Shown: positions 32,901-43,225 of the stretch, in pieces
Layout: each line of letters starts with the position of its first letter
How positions within the stretch are numbered: the first letter of the stretch is position 1
NCBI GenBank assembly: GCA_947652115.1
Contig: OX393561.1
Span: 36,429,867 to 36,493,866, forward strand
Reading direction: 5' to 3'
Source: Blastomussa wellsi
Lineage: Eukaryota; Cnidaria; Anthozoa; Scleractinia; Plerogyridae
DNA: 64,000 bases
Notes under the pieces: model-generated
Told to the model about the DNA's origin: nothing
The model's database searches: none
Seen by the model: the letters and a program-made list of their open reading frames with translations, nothing else
Made by a program: the position numbers and the translations under genes

Positions 32901-33179
32901 CTTCTAGGCCACGAGGCCGAAGAACATTACCACAGTCTAGACTACGTTGCCCCTCCTTCCACTGGCAATGGCAAAGATGTTGTCGAGTACCTGAAGAATA
33001 AATATGGTGAAGGGAAGGTTTCGGAAGAAATTTGCCCAAAATGCAACCGAAAGTTCCAGTCCCTTTCCGAAGGAATTTATGCCGATGAGAGTGGTACTAT
33101 GCAGTATTACTCCAATGACAGTTATATTTGTGACATATGTGCCAAAGATGAGGAGTTGTACTCTTACCAGATGTACTGA
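29911..33179 (+). CDS. Transposase: DDE integrase, Ulp1 protease, OTU protease, zinc motif (frame broken by TGA)
   Basis: Exons 29911-30027 and 30333-33179 join in phase through GCAGAG|gtgagt...ttaag|GTTAAG. The first exon (39 codons) looks like a signal peptide. Using the joined numbering, the integrase core has D194 (HQVDLVNM), D257 (LQSDQGSEF) and E292 (QGKDERSH), with 34 residues between the last two. A basic segment and GPY/F-like region follow (about 410-490). A Ulp1-type C48 protease has H617 (EDHWLLVV), D634, Q686 and C692 (PKQTNKVDCGVY). An OTU protease has D781, C784 (DGNCMFHA) and H904 (EEHYHSLDYV). The C-terminus has CPKC and CDIC zinc ligands (about 941-976). A TGA at 32190-32192 (residue 659) falls between the Ulp1 His/Asp and Gln/Cys, with the same frame continuing on both sides. 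Either a nonsense mutation or readthrough would explain it. Confidence 0.88.
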
Positions 33180-33587
33180 TTATATCGCTGCATAAATTTC
33201 AGATCAATTTTATATTTTACTTCGTCTTAATTATATAACGTGTATTTTGCAGAAAACGTTGCAGACTATTATGTTCGATGTTGCTGTTGTAAGTTTCACT
33301 ATTTCAGATTACTGTTAGAAATTGAAAACAATATTTTTAGTGATTTTTTATACCCTAACTGATGTTAGGTAATGCTATCAATTTAATATGTTTGAAAACG
33401 TTAATATTACTCATTGTACCTATTCTTTGCTATTACGCAAAATTAAAAGTGATACCATGTTGTTTATTAAACTAAAAGTCGTTTCTGTTACGTTTACGTA
33501 TTGTAGTCTATGACACTACCTTTTTAGCTCTAATTTACTTTCGGGTTTCCTGGTTGTTAACTAATCCACAGTCCCATGCTTAAACGC

Positions 33588-33736
33588 CATTCCCGAAATT
33601 ACTTGGGGATCAGTTCGGGTTCAGCGTGACAAAAATTGGGGATCATTTCGGGGTCGGGATCATTTCGGGGACAATTTGGGGATCATTTCGGGGTTGGGGA
33701 TCATTTCGGGGTCGGGATCATTTCAGGGGCTGTACA
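33588..33736 (-). repeat. Right terminal inverted repeat of the Ginger-like transposon
   Basis: It reads CCATTCCCGAAATTACTTGG inward to outward and ends GGGGCTGTACA at 33736. Compared with the left terminus it shows only a few substitutions. The duplicated target GGTC follows at 33737-33740. Confidence 0.93.
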
Positions 33737-34042
33737 GGTCATTATAGTTCACGCGTATATAGAAAGTACTTACAGTATCATAAAGTGACCCATTGGTGCC
33801 ATCCCAAAAAATTAACCCCTTATCAATTTCAAGTGTATTCGGTTGTATTTTTTAAACCCGTGTTGATTTTCATCCCGTCCAATCTAAATGTAACGTTAAG
33901 GCTCTTTACGACTGTAAAAGTACTTTTCCCATATGAAGCGTGTTTCATATTATAATATGGAACTTGTTTAACTTATATTTGTCACTTTCCATTTGAAATT
34001 TACTGGGCCCTTGTCACGATAATGCGCATGCGGAGCCTTAAC

Positions 34043-34469
34043 CACAGGCAGCCAAGTTCACTATATGATTCATGAAACGTAAACGAACGTGACTCCTGGC
34101 TTTTGCGTAGTGTTGTGTTACAAGATACGGTTTATAAAGGTTTGTATGGGAACTCAACGATTTTGTTTCAAAAAGAATAAAATTTAGTGTTCTGTGAATA
34201 AAATCGACTTACCTTGTTGCCTTGTTGTATTCTTTGTTGTTTGCCTGCGTCTCAGGCCGTTTTGAAGCGTTTTCGGCGAGAATACAACACGGCAACAAGG
34301 TAAGCCAGTTTTATTCACAGATTAATTTTAGGTATTTAAAACAAAATCGTAAAGTTCCCATACAAACCCTTGTAAATCGCATCTTTGTAACACAACACCA
34401 CTCAAAGGCAAGAGTCATGTTCGCGTACGTCTCATAAATATTTCATATAGTGAACTTGGGCTGCCTGTG
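34043..34469. repeat. Foldback element with CACAGGCAGCC termini, copy A
   Basis: Arms of about 200 bp are inverted: CACAGGCAGCCAAGTTCACT at the left, AGTGAACTTGGGCTGCCTGT at the right. The 7-bp target duplication CCTTAAC lies at 34036-34042 and 34470-34476. The inner arm ends carry AAAATCGACTTACCTTGTTG / CAACAAGGTAAGCCAGTTTT, the latter resembling a splice donor. The outer arm sequence is related to copy B at 53066-53542; the centre differs. Confidence 0.85.
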
Positions 34470-34476
34470 CCTTAAC

Positions 34477-35922
34477 GTACAGAAAGTGTTTTAACCAATA
34501 GAAATTTGGCAAGGTTGCGCACTGCACGCTGCTGCGAACCACCGTACCTGGCTTTTTATAGCTTTTGCAAGCCTCGCGAAGTCGATGGAAGAGGATTTTT
34601 ATCGCATAAATTAACTTTGATTTCTGCTCCGTCGGAATCAAATCGTCACACATGCGCAGAAAAGTGATTAAGGCCCTTTAAGCAAGAGATGTAATACAGC
34701 CCTAAATAGTAATCAATTCTTTTGGCGTATTCACTTTTTCTGCTATATTCACTCCTCTGTAGTTAGGTGCAGCTTCAAATATTTTGAATGTCACAAAGAG
34801 GTTTAGTCTGACAGGGCGTTCAAGCCTATATATTGAAAGATTTTCTCATCTGCTTTGGTCCTTTTCTACCTTTACTAGTGTTGCAAGGAAATTTGCCTTT
34901 AATTCCTCTACCTTGATGTTTAATTGAGGACTTTAGAACTTCACTTTGGGGTTTTAAATCGTCATGTGTAGAGAACTGTATGCGCGACTGCGTTTCATCG
35001 TGGCTTTTCTCAGCAATGAATACTGCTTCGTTTGCTTGAAATCAAACCCGATGCATCTCACGTTACGAAATGACGCTGAAATCAACTGAAACGGAAACGC
35101 AGTTTTTTCGGTGTAATCGAATGTTCTGAATTGCAGTTGAATTGAATGAGCCTAAGGAACGATTATCATCAATGAAGGAATTGTAATAGCATTGTGATAA
35201 AATTAGAAGGGACAATATCGGCCAACTGTAATTCACGGTGCCTTTTTCTGCATAGCCTTTAGGCCACCATTCATCAACCCTCCTAGAAAATTAAAACAGA
35301 AAATTGATTCTTAGCATGTGGCCAGCCTAAAATGAAAACAATCTTTTTCTGACCTTTTATTCGGAATCAGTTTTAGCACGATCGCTTTCAGAATATAAAG
35401 AGAGTTTGCTTGTAAATGTTCTTGCTATTTTTGTACAATGAAACGTTTCGTACCAAGCTTCCAAAATGATTAAATAAACTCTCCATTAAATTCCGGTGAT
35501 AACCCCGAAGGTGTTTTCTGATAATTAATGATCTCAGGTGTTCTCGCTTCGTTGTCAGCAAACTGAATAAAACTTGAAAGGTCAAACTTGTTCGTAATAC
35601 GATTTACTCAAAAGAGTTTCTCTATCGATGAAAACAAGAACATCAATCTTGCATTAAAATATTCAAATAAAAAAAAAACCCAAAGAAGGCCTTCTGGTAA
35701 ATTTCCGGTCGATCGGGGTTAATTTGACATAAAGCGCTGTACATTTCGACAGTGATATGTTTGCACACACCCACGAAACACGCACTAAAAGATTGAAATC
35801 TAAATGTAGCTGGCACAATGAATCCACTGTGATTGAGGTAATGTAGTCGAAAGGCATCGAACGCTTTCTGTACGGACGGACGGTCAAACGTGATATAGTT
35901 AAAGGCGTTTAAGATAAGGACA
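34477..35922. other. Spacer before the first receptor gene
   Basis: Apart from minus-strand frames antisense to the receptor start and short random frames, I see no gene. There is an A tract at about 35669-35678. The promoter of the receptor at 35923 presumably lies at the right end; no core element was identified. Confidence 0.5.
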
Positions 35923-36732
35923 ATGACAACTTCCCGAATTGTCGGCCTGTCCATACTGAATGGCATTCTTAGCGTGTTCGGAATTGTCACGAACTTTACT
36001 GTGGCCTTCGTGATTTTCAAGAGTAAAGATCTGCGGAAGGGGCTAAACCTTTTGATTTTAAGCCTGTCCTTGGCGGACCTTCTAACTAACGTCCTCGCCC
36101 AGCCAATATATATTTACTTGCTCGTTAACGAAGAAAGAAACAATCTTTACACGCTAAAAAAAGTTTTTCAGTTTTTTGCCTTCGTGAGCCTCCACGCCTC
36201 AACCAACAATCTGGCCGCCATAACTCTTTATCGGTTAAGAGCTCTCTCAAGACTCTTCAGGCACATTATTCTCATATCAAGACAGCAGGCTTGGTTTGTT
36301 ATCGTAATCGTCTGGGTAATAGCTGGGATCATGGCGGTTATTTTCAATATCGAGCCGGGGAGATCGGCCGCGCCATTTTTCCATCTATTGGTTATCCTAG
36401 CCTGGGTTGGAAGTTACGTGGGGATTTTCTGGCTCGTGCGCAAACACAAACGACGAATTAAGTCACAGGAGGGAATTCCGTCTAGTCCTTTCATGATGGC
36501 CAACTTGAAATACGAAAGCGAGGCAGCCAAAACGTCGGCCATTTTAGTGGGGACTTCTCTCTTGTGTTTCTTTCCCGATGTAGTTTTTGAACTGCTCGGA
36601 ACCGCCGACGAAAACAGACTGTTGTGGTGTTATACGCTGCTCTTTGCCAGTGCTGTTATAAATCCGTTTGTTTTTGTTTGCAGGAGTCAGCAATTTAGAG
36701 TCGCATTTCGCAAAACTGCAAGATGTCTGTGA
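35923..36732 (+). CDS. Rhodopsin-type G-protein-coupled receptor A, intronless
   Basis: A 269-residue seven-helix protein. TM1 has G-I-V-T-N; TM2 has LNLLILSLSLADLL with the conserved Asp; the end of TM3 has LYRLRAL where other class A receptors have DRY; TM6 has LLCFFPD; TM7 has VINPF in place of NPxxY. The N-terminus before TM1 is only about 10 residues. Both the TM3-start cysteine and an ECL2 cysteine are missing, and ECL2 is very short (about NIEPGRSAAP). Short ECL2 and loss of the disulfide are features known from melanocortin, cannabinoid and related receptors; whether that reflects kinship is untested. Ligand unknown. It is paralogous to, and convergent with, the receptor at 39310-40128. 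Confidence 0.88.
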   Translation: MTTSRIVGLSILNGILSVFGIVTNFTVAFVIFKSKDLRKGLNLLILSLSLADLLTNVLAQPIYIYLLVNEERNNLYTLKKVFQFFAFVSLHASTNNLAAITLYRLRALSRLFRHIILISRQQAWFVIVIVWVIAGIMAVIFNIEPGRSAAPFFHLLVILAWVGSYVGIFWLVRKHKRRIKSQEGIPSSPFMMANLKYESEAAKTSAILVGTSLLCFFPDVVFELLGTADENRLLWCYTLLFASAVINPFVFVCRSQQFRVAFRKTARCL

Positions 36733-38431
36733 AAACAAAGAAGACAAAACATTCGCGATCAAGGAATTATTTTATGCATGCTAGTACTGATGGAAAAAGG
36801 GTTGCCGAAATGTTAATTAACGCACCCTTTTTGATAACAAATAGTATTCTCGGGAAACGAAATAACTCCAATATTTTGCCTTCCTGTTTTGAAATAAAAT
36901 CAAACGCTTGATAAGCTTTTGTAAGATCTCAAGCAAATAATGCCAACGGAAAACGGAAAACAGTGCGAAAAATGTCTGCAGCACTTCCACAAAGGTCTGG
37001 ATGAGTAAAAGTTGTCATGTATTCTTAAGTCTTGTTCAGATCTTTAATAAAACTGAATGTACACGAGTGACATAAAATACAAATATGGATTATATTCCGT
37101 TGGAAGCGAAAAAAGGCATTTTTGGATTAGAATTTCCGACATTCGAACTAAAACTGACAAGAATTTTAAGTGGGCACGACATTACGATCGATTAAGCCTT
37201 TTTGTAGTTAAATGTTCCAATTGGCATGTGTTTCCGTATATAATCGATCAGGTTGCGAAGAGTTTTCTTGTTTGTCATTAGCAAAAATGGGTTGAACCCA
37301 GGAAGCGGCTTCCTCGACAAAGTTGGTCCAAAAGAGTTGTAAAAGAGTGTGCAACAATGCTGAAAGGTAGCATGGGTAAAGAACAAGACTGAAATTCAAA
37401 ACTCTGAGTCCCCGAGGATATTTGCTGAATTATCTGTAACATGATATTTGCTTTGAAAGCGTCTCTTTTGTATTTTCTCCGCGAACTTTGCATTAAAATG
37501 CCTTTTTGAATCCATCACTTAATTGGTGGACTCGAACAATACCCTACACACGTTGAATAACTGCAAATAGCGCATGAAGTTAGCTGTTGTGTAATTCATT
37601 GATAGACGTCATTGAACATTACGCAAGCCTGTGCGGACCTACTTGTTTTTGCTTTGCAAAGCGCAATGAGCAAAAACCGAACGCAGGCAAGAGTGGTAGA
37701 AGTGCAAATTCACGAATCTCTTGAATAGTACATGCAACTGTTTTATAACTTCCTCTAACTATAAATGTCGCGTAACTTGAAGCTATTATTGTAAAAGCGT
37801 GGCTTGGCAGAGAATCATAAAGTAAGTGTAAAACATCATTAATTACCCTTCACGTTTTTCATAACAACAAATGTATTGGCTGCGAGTATCAAGTGTCTTT
37901 TTTCAATTTTAATATTGTATGTAGAACTTAGACTGGAATGAACTATAGTGCAGCGTTTTTTTTTTTTCATCTTCCTTAATTTGCTATGTTTTTGTAATTT
38001 TAATTCACTTAACTATATATTACTTCAATCGACCATGCATACGGCCTCGGAAAGTGTATTGGGTCAGGTGTACGGAAGTTACAGAGGATAGCGCAAATTT
38101 GAATATAAACGAAAATGGGATTTTAATGCACCCATTTGCCAAGTTGCACATTCGGAAGAGGTGACGCCATTATTTATTAAATTGTTCAGCTGGCTTCGGC
38201 TTGTTAACAAGCAGAAGAATTAGTTCGATTGGACAAACAACTGTTTTTCTTTCCAATTTTCGCGTGATCTTCATTATAAAAAACTAACGACTGGGAACTC
38301 CCCTAAATTTGCTTAGGATTAAAGGGAATAATTTGTTCTGGGTGTGCACTGTTTCGCAGAAATATGAAGCTTTTGAACTGAATTTGAGATAAATATATAT
38401 ATAGGCGCTGTAGAGTCGGGTGTAGAGAGCG
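36733..38431. other. Spacer between the two receptors, left part
   Basis: AT-rich with candidate AATAAA signals for receptor A (for example GAAATAAAATC near 36890-36900 and AATAAAAC near 37046). No gene or clear repeat was recognised; a T run lies near 37958-37967. Confidence 0.5.
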
Positions 38432-38585
38432 GCTCATCCTCGGTGTAAAATCCTGTGAAACTCACCAGTGGCGTAAAACAAAGAACGAACAAGACAACAA
38501 AGAACCTCCAAATAAACTAAAACAGAAAAACAATAGCTCAAAAACAAGGCCGAAAAAGTCACAGGTTTTTACACCGAGGTAAACC
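38432..38585. repeat. MITE copy 2 (CCTCGGTGTAA termini)
   Basis: Same family and orientation as 26943-27091: GGCTCATCCTCGGTGTAAAA at the left, TTTTTACACCGAGGTAAAC at the right, and a shared interior CGTAAAACAAAGAACGAACA. Confidence 0.9.
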
Positions 38586-39309
38586 CTAGAGAGCTGGTCC
38601 TTGGCTTATACAAGAGCGAGATGACCAACGCGATAAAAATTTTACATCACATAAGCAATAGTGACCATCGTTAGTTAGTGCAATTAGTTTTACCAACCTT
38701 TTAACATTAAATCATATGATGGACTAGTTTAGATAAAACACTGGCATTCACCAACCATTTTAGCGGTTATTGAGTGCTCACATATAATATTTAAAGGACA
38801 CAATTCAGTCTTTCCCCTCTTAACAACACTCGCGCCACCGAATTAGGCGCACCTCGCGCACGGTCGTATGAACGTTTCTTTCTCTTTAACTATATAGTTT
38901 TCTTTATTGAGTGAAGTTCGGTGGAACGGAATGAAAGATGAATCAGGTCATTCTCCTATTGAGGCCATATGAGCAGGGTAATGAAAACATAGTATTTACA
39001 TATATCGGAGCTTTCTTTTATATGATTTCATAAACCTCGCGAAGTTAGCGCTGGGAAGGGGGGGGGGGGAGGGGGAGGGGCAAATAAATGTTTCTCTCCC
39101 AAATGTATTTTTTGTTCGAAATTTACTCTCAACAAAACTCAGTTGAGTTTCAGGTAAGGTGTAGGATCCTTTGGCAGAATGCTCTACACGAAACACTTGA
39201 ATGAGCTTTCACTGCATTGCGTTCGTCAATTTGTCTACGCGTAAATCAATGCCATCTGTATGAGTTAGGCACCACCAAAAAAACTCAGTGTTATTCATTG
39301 CTTCTTAAA
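38586..39309. other. Spacer between the two receptors, right part
   Basis: It includes a GGGGGAGGGGGAGGGG tract at about 39058-39080 and the 3' flank of receptor B. No gene was recognised. Confidence 0.5.
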
Positions 39310-40128
39310 TCATCTCTTCCACTGGCGAAGATCTCGCACCGTTTTCGAAAGAACTTCTCTGAACTGATGACTACGCCATATGATCAGACAAGGGTTTATA
39401 GACGAACTCAAGAACAAAATCGTGAACCCCCAAGCCAGTCTGCTCTCGTCTGCGCGACCCATAAAATCCAACACTATGTCGGGAAAGAAACATATCAGCG
39501 AGGAAGCCACCAAAATGGCTGACGTTTTAGAGGCTTCGCTTTCGTGTTCGAGGCTGGCCGTTTGTAGCTGGGTCGTGGGCGAACCTTCTAGCGAAACGAT
39601 TTTGGTTTTGTGTTGTTTCACCAAACAGAAGAGCCCGATATAGCCTGCAATCCACGCTAGTGTCATTGCCAGGTGAAAATATGCCGCGACTAGTTTCCCC
39701 GTATCGGTGGCAAAAAACACACCCAAGATTATTGACACGATCCAAACCAGCGTGACCGCAAGAAGTACTTGCTTCTTGGAAACGAGCAGAAGATGAGTAA
39801 ATGGGCGCGAAAGCGCTTTCATTCTGTAAAGTGTCATAGCCACCAGGTTTGTTGTGGAAGCGTGTAGTGTGACGAATGCGATTATAGTGAAGACCAGGTT
39901 AAACGTCGAGGTTGTTTCGAGGGATTCCAAAATAGCGTGCACGTACATGGGCTGAGAAATTGCACAGTTCATGAAGTCCGCCACACAAAGGCTCAAGATT
40001 AAAAGGTTTAGCCCTTTTTGTAAGTTCGGATTCTTGACAATGACGAAAGCGACCGCTAAATTCATCAAACTTCCAAACACACTGAGCAGGGAATTGACAA
40101 CGGAGAGGATGACGAATTTTGCCTCCAT
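39310..40128 (-). CDS. Rhodopsin-type G-protein-coupled receptor B, intronless paralogue of A
   Basis: A 272-residue frame when started at the ATG at 40128 (MEAKFVILS...), which aligns with the start of receptor A; the open frame extends 52 codons further upstream to 40284 but that part has no receptor features. The hallmarks repeat receptor A: LSVFGSLMNLAVAFV (TM1), GLNLLILSLCVADF (TM2), MTLYRMKAL at the DRY position, SLICFFPD (TM6) and SSINPCL (TM7). It too lacks the TM3/ECL2 disulfide cysteines, and ECL2 is very short. The two genes share many residues along the whole length, so they arose by local duplication, now in convergent orientation with about 2.6 kb between them. Ligand and signalling partner are unknown. 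Confidence 0.88.
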   Translation of the reverse strand: MEAKFVILSVVNSLLSVFGSLMNLAVAFVIVKNPNLQKGLNLLILSLCVADFMNCAISQPMYVHAILESLETTSTFNLVFTIIAFVTLHASTTNLVAMTLYRMKALSRPFTHLLLVSKKQVLLAVTLVWIVSIILGVFFATDTGKLVAAYFHLAMTLAWIAGYIGLFCLVKQHKTKIVSLEGSPTTQLQTASLEHESEASKTSAILVASSLICFFPDIVLDFMGRADESRLAWGFTILFLSSSINPCLIIWRSHQFREVLSKTVRDLRQWKR

Positions 40129-41235
40129 CACATTCAAACCTGAGAACGAGAAAGCCCTCCCAAGATCCTTAGATGGGCTCCCAAGATGTATACAATTGGT
40201 TACCTGCTTGCAGTTTTGATATGGCCTATGCTGATCTCGGGTGCTTAATATAAATAAAGAGGGGTGGGGGCATATGTTAGACAATTTATGAGAGTCGTTC
40301 TTGTAAATATTTCATAAGTCTCAGGATGAAACGGATATTTAAATTCAGCTTTATTATTCACCGAAATACGTAAATTGAAAAGTTGCCTTTTTCAAACAAG
40401 CCGACACTGGCTTGCAAACAACCCACACGCGACCCTTCAAAGGTGGTTAGCAGATCAAGATATTTTAAATTCGACCTGGATGCTTTACGCATTGTTTAAA
40501 AAGGGAGCATCAAGTAAGGTAATTTCCACTTTTCTTTCTCGTTTCGTAGTCATGTATGCTAAAGTTTGACAAATGCCCCGACATATTGACAACTACTGAA
40601 TAAATATAAATCATTTGATGTCCACTGATCAGGAAAATTTAAATTACTTCACGAAACTTAAAATGTAGCAGCTGCTCTTCGTCATAGGGAGAGAAAACTT
40701 TACAGCGGCTTGGATGTTCTCGAGCAGCCGATCACACACGACTGCCCGACAATGTAGTCTATCTCTTTAATTTATCACGATGGATGAACACTGGCTTGAT
40801 GAAACATGAAAACGGACTGGCAGATGCATCTTTTCGCCAGTTTTCCAAGATGTATTAAAGTGAACGTGCAATGTTGCGAAAAGGCCGACCCGAACAGCTA
40901 CCTTGTCCACAAGTGAAGTGTTCATTGTCAACTTCAAAAGGGTTTAGCAGGCAACTTAATTAATTGCCGTCCAACTCCGCGATCGATCGACTTGCGGGAA
41001 GTCTAAAACCAATCACTTTTTGTAAAATTTCAATAACAACAAAAAGACGAGATGGAAAATCTCTCTCCATAGCAACGTTACCTAGCAACGGTTTTGTACT
41101 CATTGACACGTGTCTCCCAGAATCTGGGTGAGGACATATCCTGCAAAATATTCATGAGTAAAATATGTTGAGGAAACGTTACGGGTTTGAAGATCGTTAC
41201 AATCTATCCAATAAATTATACAACAACGTCATGTA

Positions 41236-41381
41236 ATATATCAAACACGTGAGGCAGTGTTTCATCACATTTCCAAACACCGGGAAGAGAGTTGAAAATA
41301 CGACGCACAGCGGAGTATTTTTGACGAACTTCGAAGTGTTTGGAAATGTGATGAAACACTGTCTCGGGTGTTTGATATATC
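41236..41381. repeat. Palindromic element (GATATATCAAACAC type)
   Basis: AATATATCAAACACGTGAGG pairs with the inverted TGTTTGATATAT at 41370-41381. AGTGTTTCATCACATTTCCA pairs with TGGAAATGTGATGAAACACT. Arms are about 60 bp. Confidence 0.85.
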
Positions 41382-41798
41382 TTCTCAATCGAAACTAAAA
41401 CTACGGAGAAAACGAAGAAATAAAATCGTAAAAATCTGTGCTAATTAAGATCACATTTCCAAACTGATTTCCTTTGTTTTAACGTTTTGAATTATTAATG
41501 AGTTTGAGAATATCATTTAGAATACTAATCAAAAGTACGAAAAGAATTATCGGCAAGTTAAACGAATCCCATCATACTCTGCGCAAATCACACTTCAAAT
41601 CGTCTAGAATCGCGCTAATTGTCTGAAAAAAATGTTCACATCCGTGACAACGCCAGCTGATTGTCCCTGTCACCACAGAACACTCTTACTGTTATTTTAT
41701 TCAATTGCTATTCAAAAGTACAGTATTTACACCTAATTTTAATAATTACTTATGTTTTGGCCATTTAATACAATATTCCTTAAATTGTAGTTGACTAT

Positions 41799-41918
41799 AT
41801 AACAATTATTCCATGAGCCCGCGTTAAATATGAAGTGATAAAATAACCAACGAGCGCGTAGCGCGAGTTGGTTATAATCACTTCATATCCAACAAGGGCG
41901 AATGGAATAATTGTTTTA
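41799..41918. repeat. Palindromic element (ATAACAATTATTCCAT type)
   Basis: AACAATTATTCCATGAGCCC pairs with GGGCGAATGGAATAATTGTT, and ATGAAGTGATAAAATAACCA with TTGGTTATAATCACTTCAT. The loop contains GAGCGCGTAGCGCGAG. It is a compact ~120-bp hairpin. Confidence 0.85.
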
Positions 41919-43225
41919 GTAAATTCTCAAACCATATCTCTTGAAGTTTTGTGGGAGACAGCTCCTGAAACCTGCCAGTGTCGGCTATTACAGAGGGCTG
42001 AAGTTAAAAACTTCGTGCGGAAAATTTTTAAACTTGGCGCACTATTTTCTATATGACGTAAAACTCCAACTATTGGCTCATAGTCGGAGTTTTTAAGCCA
42101 ATCAAAAAGCTAGAAATGCAATAGTCGGAGCTGAGAATATACTAAATTATGATACAAGAAACCAATATAAGTACAGATTTCTGGAAGAAAAAAACGCAGT
42201 GAGACCTACGTATATCTTGACATAGGACCCACTGTCACAATGCAATACATGTAAGCATTTGCACTTGCATTATATGTAACACATCCAGTCATTCTTGTTC
42301 TAGAGCACGCTTTTCTTATGTCAGTATCAAGAAGGCTAACACTGACCAAACGCGATTTGAAAGTCCGCATCAACGCAGACTGTTCTAACCTGATTGGCTG
42401 AAAATCGAAAATGAGAACTCTGCGGGATACAAACTTAATAATGCAAGGCTGATCAAACAGCTAGAAAATGATGGTATTTTAATTAAACCCAATGTTTCGG
42501 ATGGACAAAACCAACCTTCATCAGGGGCATAAAATGCTAATTCTGTGGATCCCCGTTTACCGGATCAAATGAAAGGCAGGCTCTGAGGATGATTGATAGC
42601 CTTTGTAAAAAGGTAATAATGTACATCAAAACTTGTCCATTTGTTTCTTTTTGATTGTTTTGATTTTTAACTCCAAAATACTAGTAATACGAATGAAAAT
42701 AAATGGTTAAATAAATATACATTCCCTTCCATTGTGCTGGAACAAGTGGGGACACAAAACATACTATAAGAGTTTGTAAATATCTTTTTGGTTTTGAAAA
42801 GGGATTTTCAGACCGTTGAAACGAAAAGCTCAAGAAGGACCAAACAATGGACCCCAGGCGAAGTTTCAAACTTTTTTTAGCTTTTAAAAGTAAAAAGAAG
42901 ATATTTTCAGCATAAAATCAAATCCATACCAAGTATACAAACTCTTAAAGTACGCTTTGCTCACTTGTGCTTGGGAAGGATAATTTATAAAAAATTGCGC
43001 ACTATCTCTACATGGCTTCATCCTACTGCCAGACATTTCACCAAGGAAGATTAAAATAAGGAAATAAATGTTCTCATCAAACTTCCTTGTCTTAGACAAG
43101 CACCACACAATTGCCATATGCCATGGTCACCATTTGATTACTTCACAGTCCACTTTATTGTCATGCTCATGGAATTCATTCTTCATATCTGGTACTGATT
43201 GCTGCAGTGCTTGAACAAACGGACT

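Larger units (their letters stand above)
28722..33736 (+). mobile_element. Ginger-like integrase DNA transposon, 5,015 bp, near-complete
   Basis: Boundaries are set by ~150-bp inverted terminal repeats starting TGTACAGCCCC and by a 4-bp target duplication GGTC at 28718-28721 and 33737-33740. Inside, in order: the left terminal repeat, a tandem array (28955-29325), a two-exon gene coding integrase-Ulp1-OTU-zinc motif (29911-33179), and the right terminal repeat. A gypsy-like DDE integrase in a terminal-inverted-repeat element with a 4-bp duplication and no reverse transcriptase fits the Ginger1 group; OTU and Ulp1 domains have, as I recall, been reported in that group. The high similarity of the two termini suggests recent insertion, but one in-frame TGA breaks the coding frame, so this copy may be non-autonomous. 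Confidence 0.88.
40129..43225. other. Repeat-bearing spacer between receptor B and the NLR gene
   Basis: It contains hairpin elements at 41236-41381 and 41799-41918. Near 42490-42530 a motif CCCAATGTTTCGGATGGACA...CCTTCATCAGGGGC resembles, inverted, the tails of Penelope- or LINE-type elements. No gene was recognised on either strand. Confidence 0.5.

Noticed and set aside
40129..40284. 52-codon N-terminal extension of receptor B
   Set aside because: The alignment with receptor A starts at the internal ATG (40128), and the extension has no signal or receptor features.
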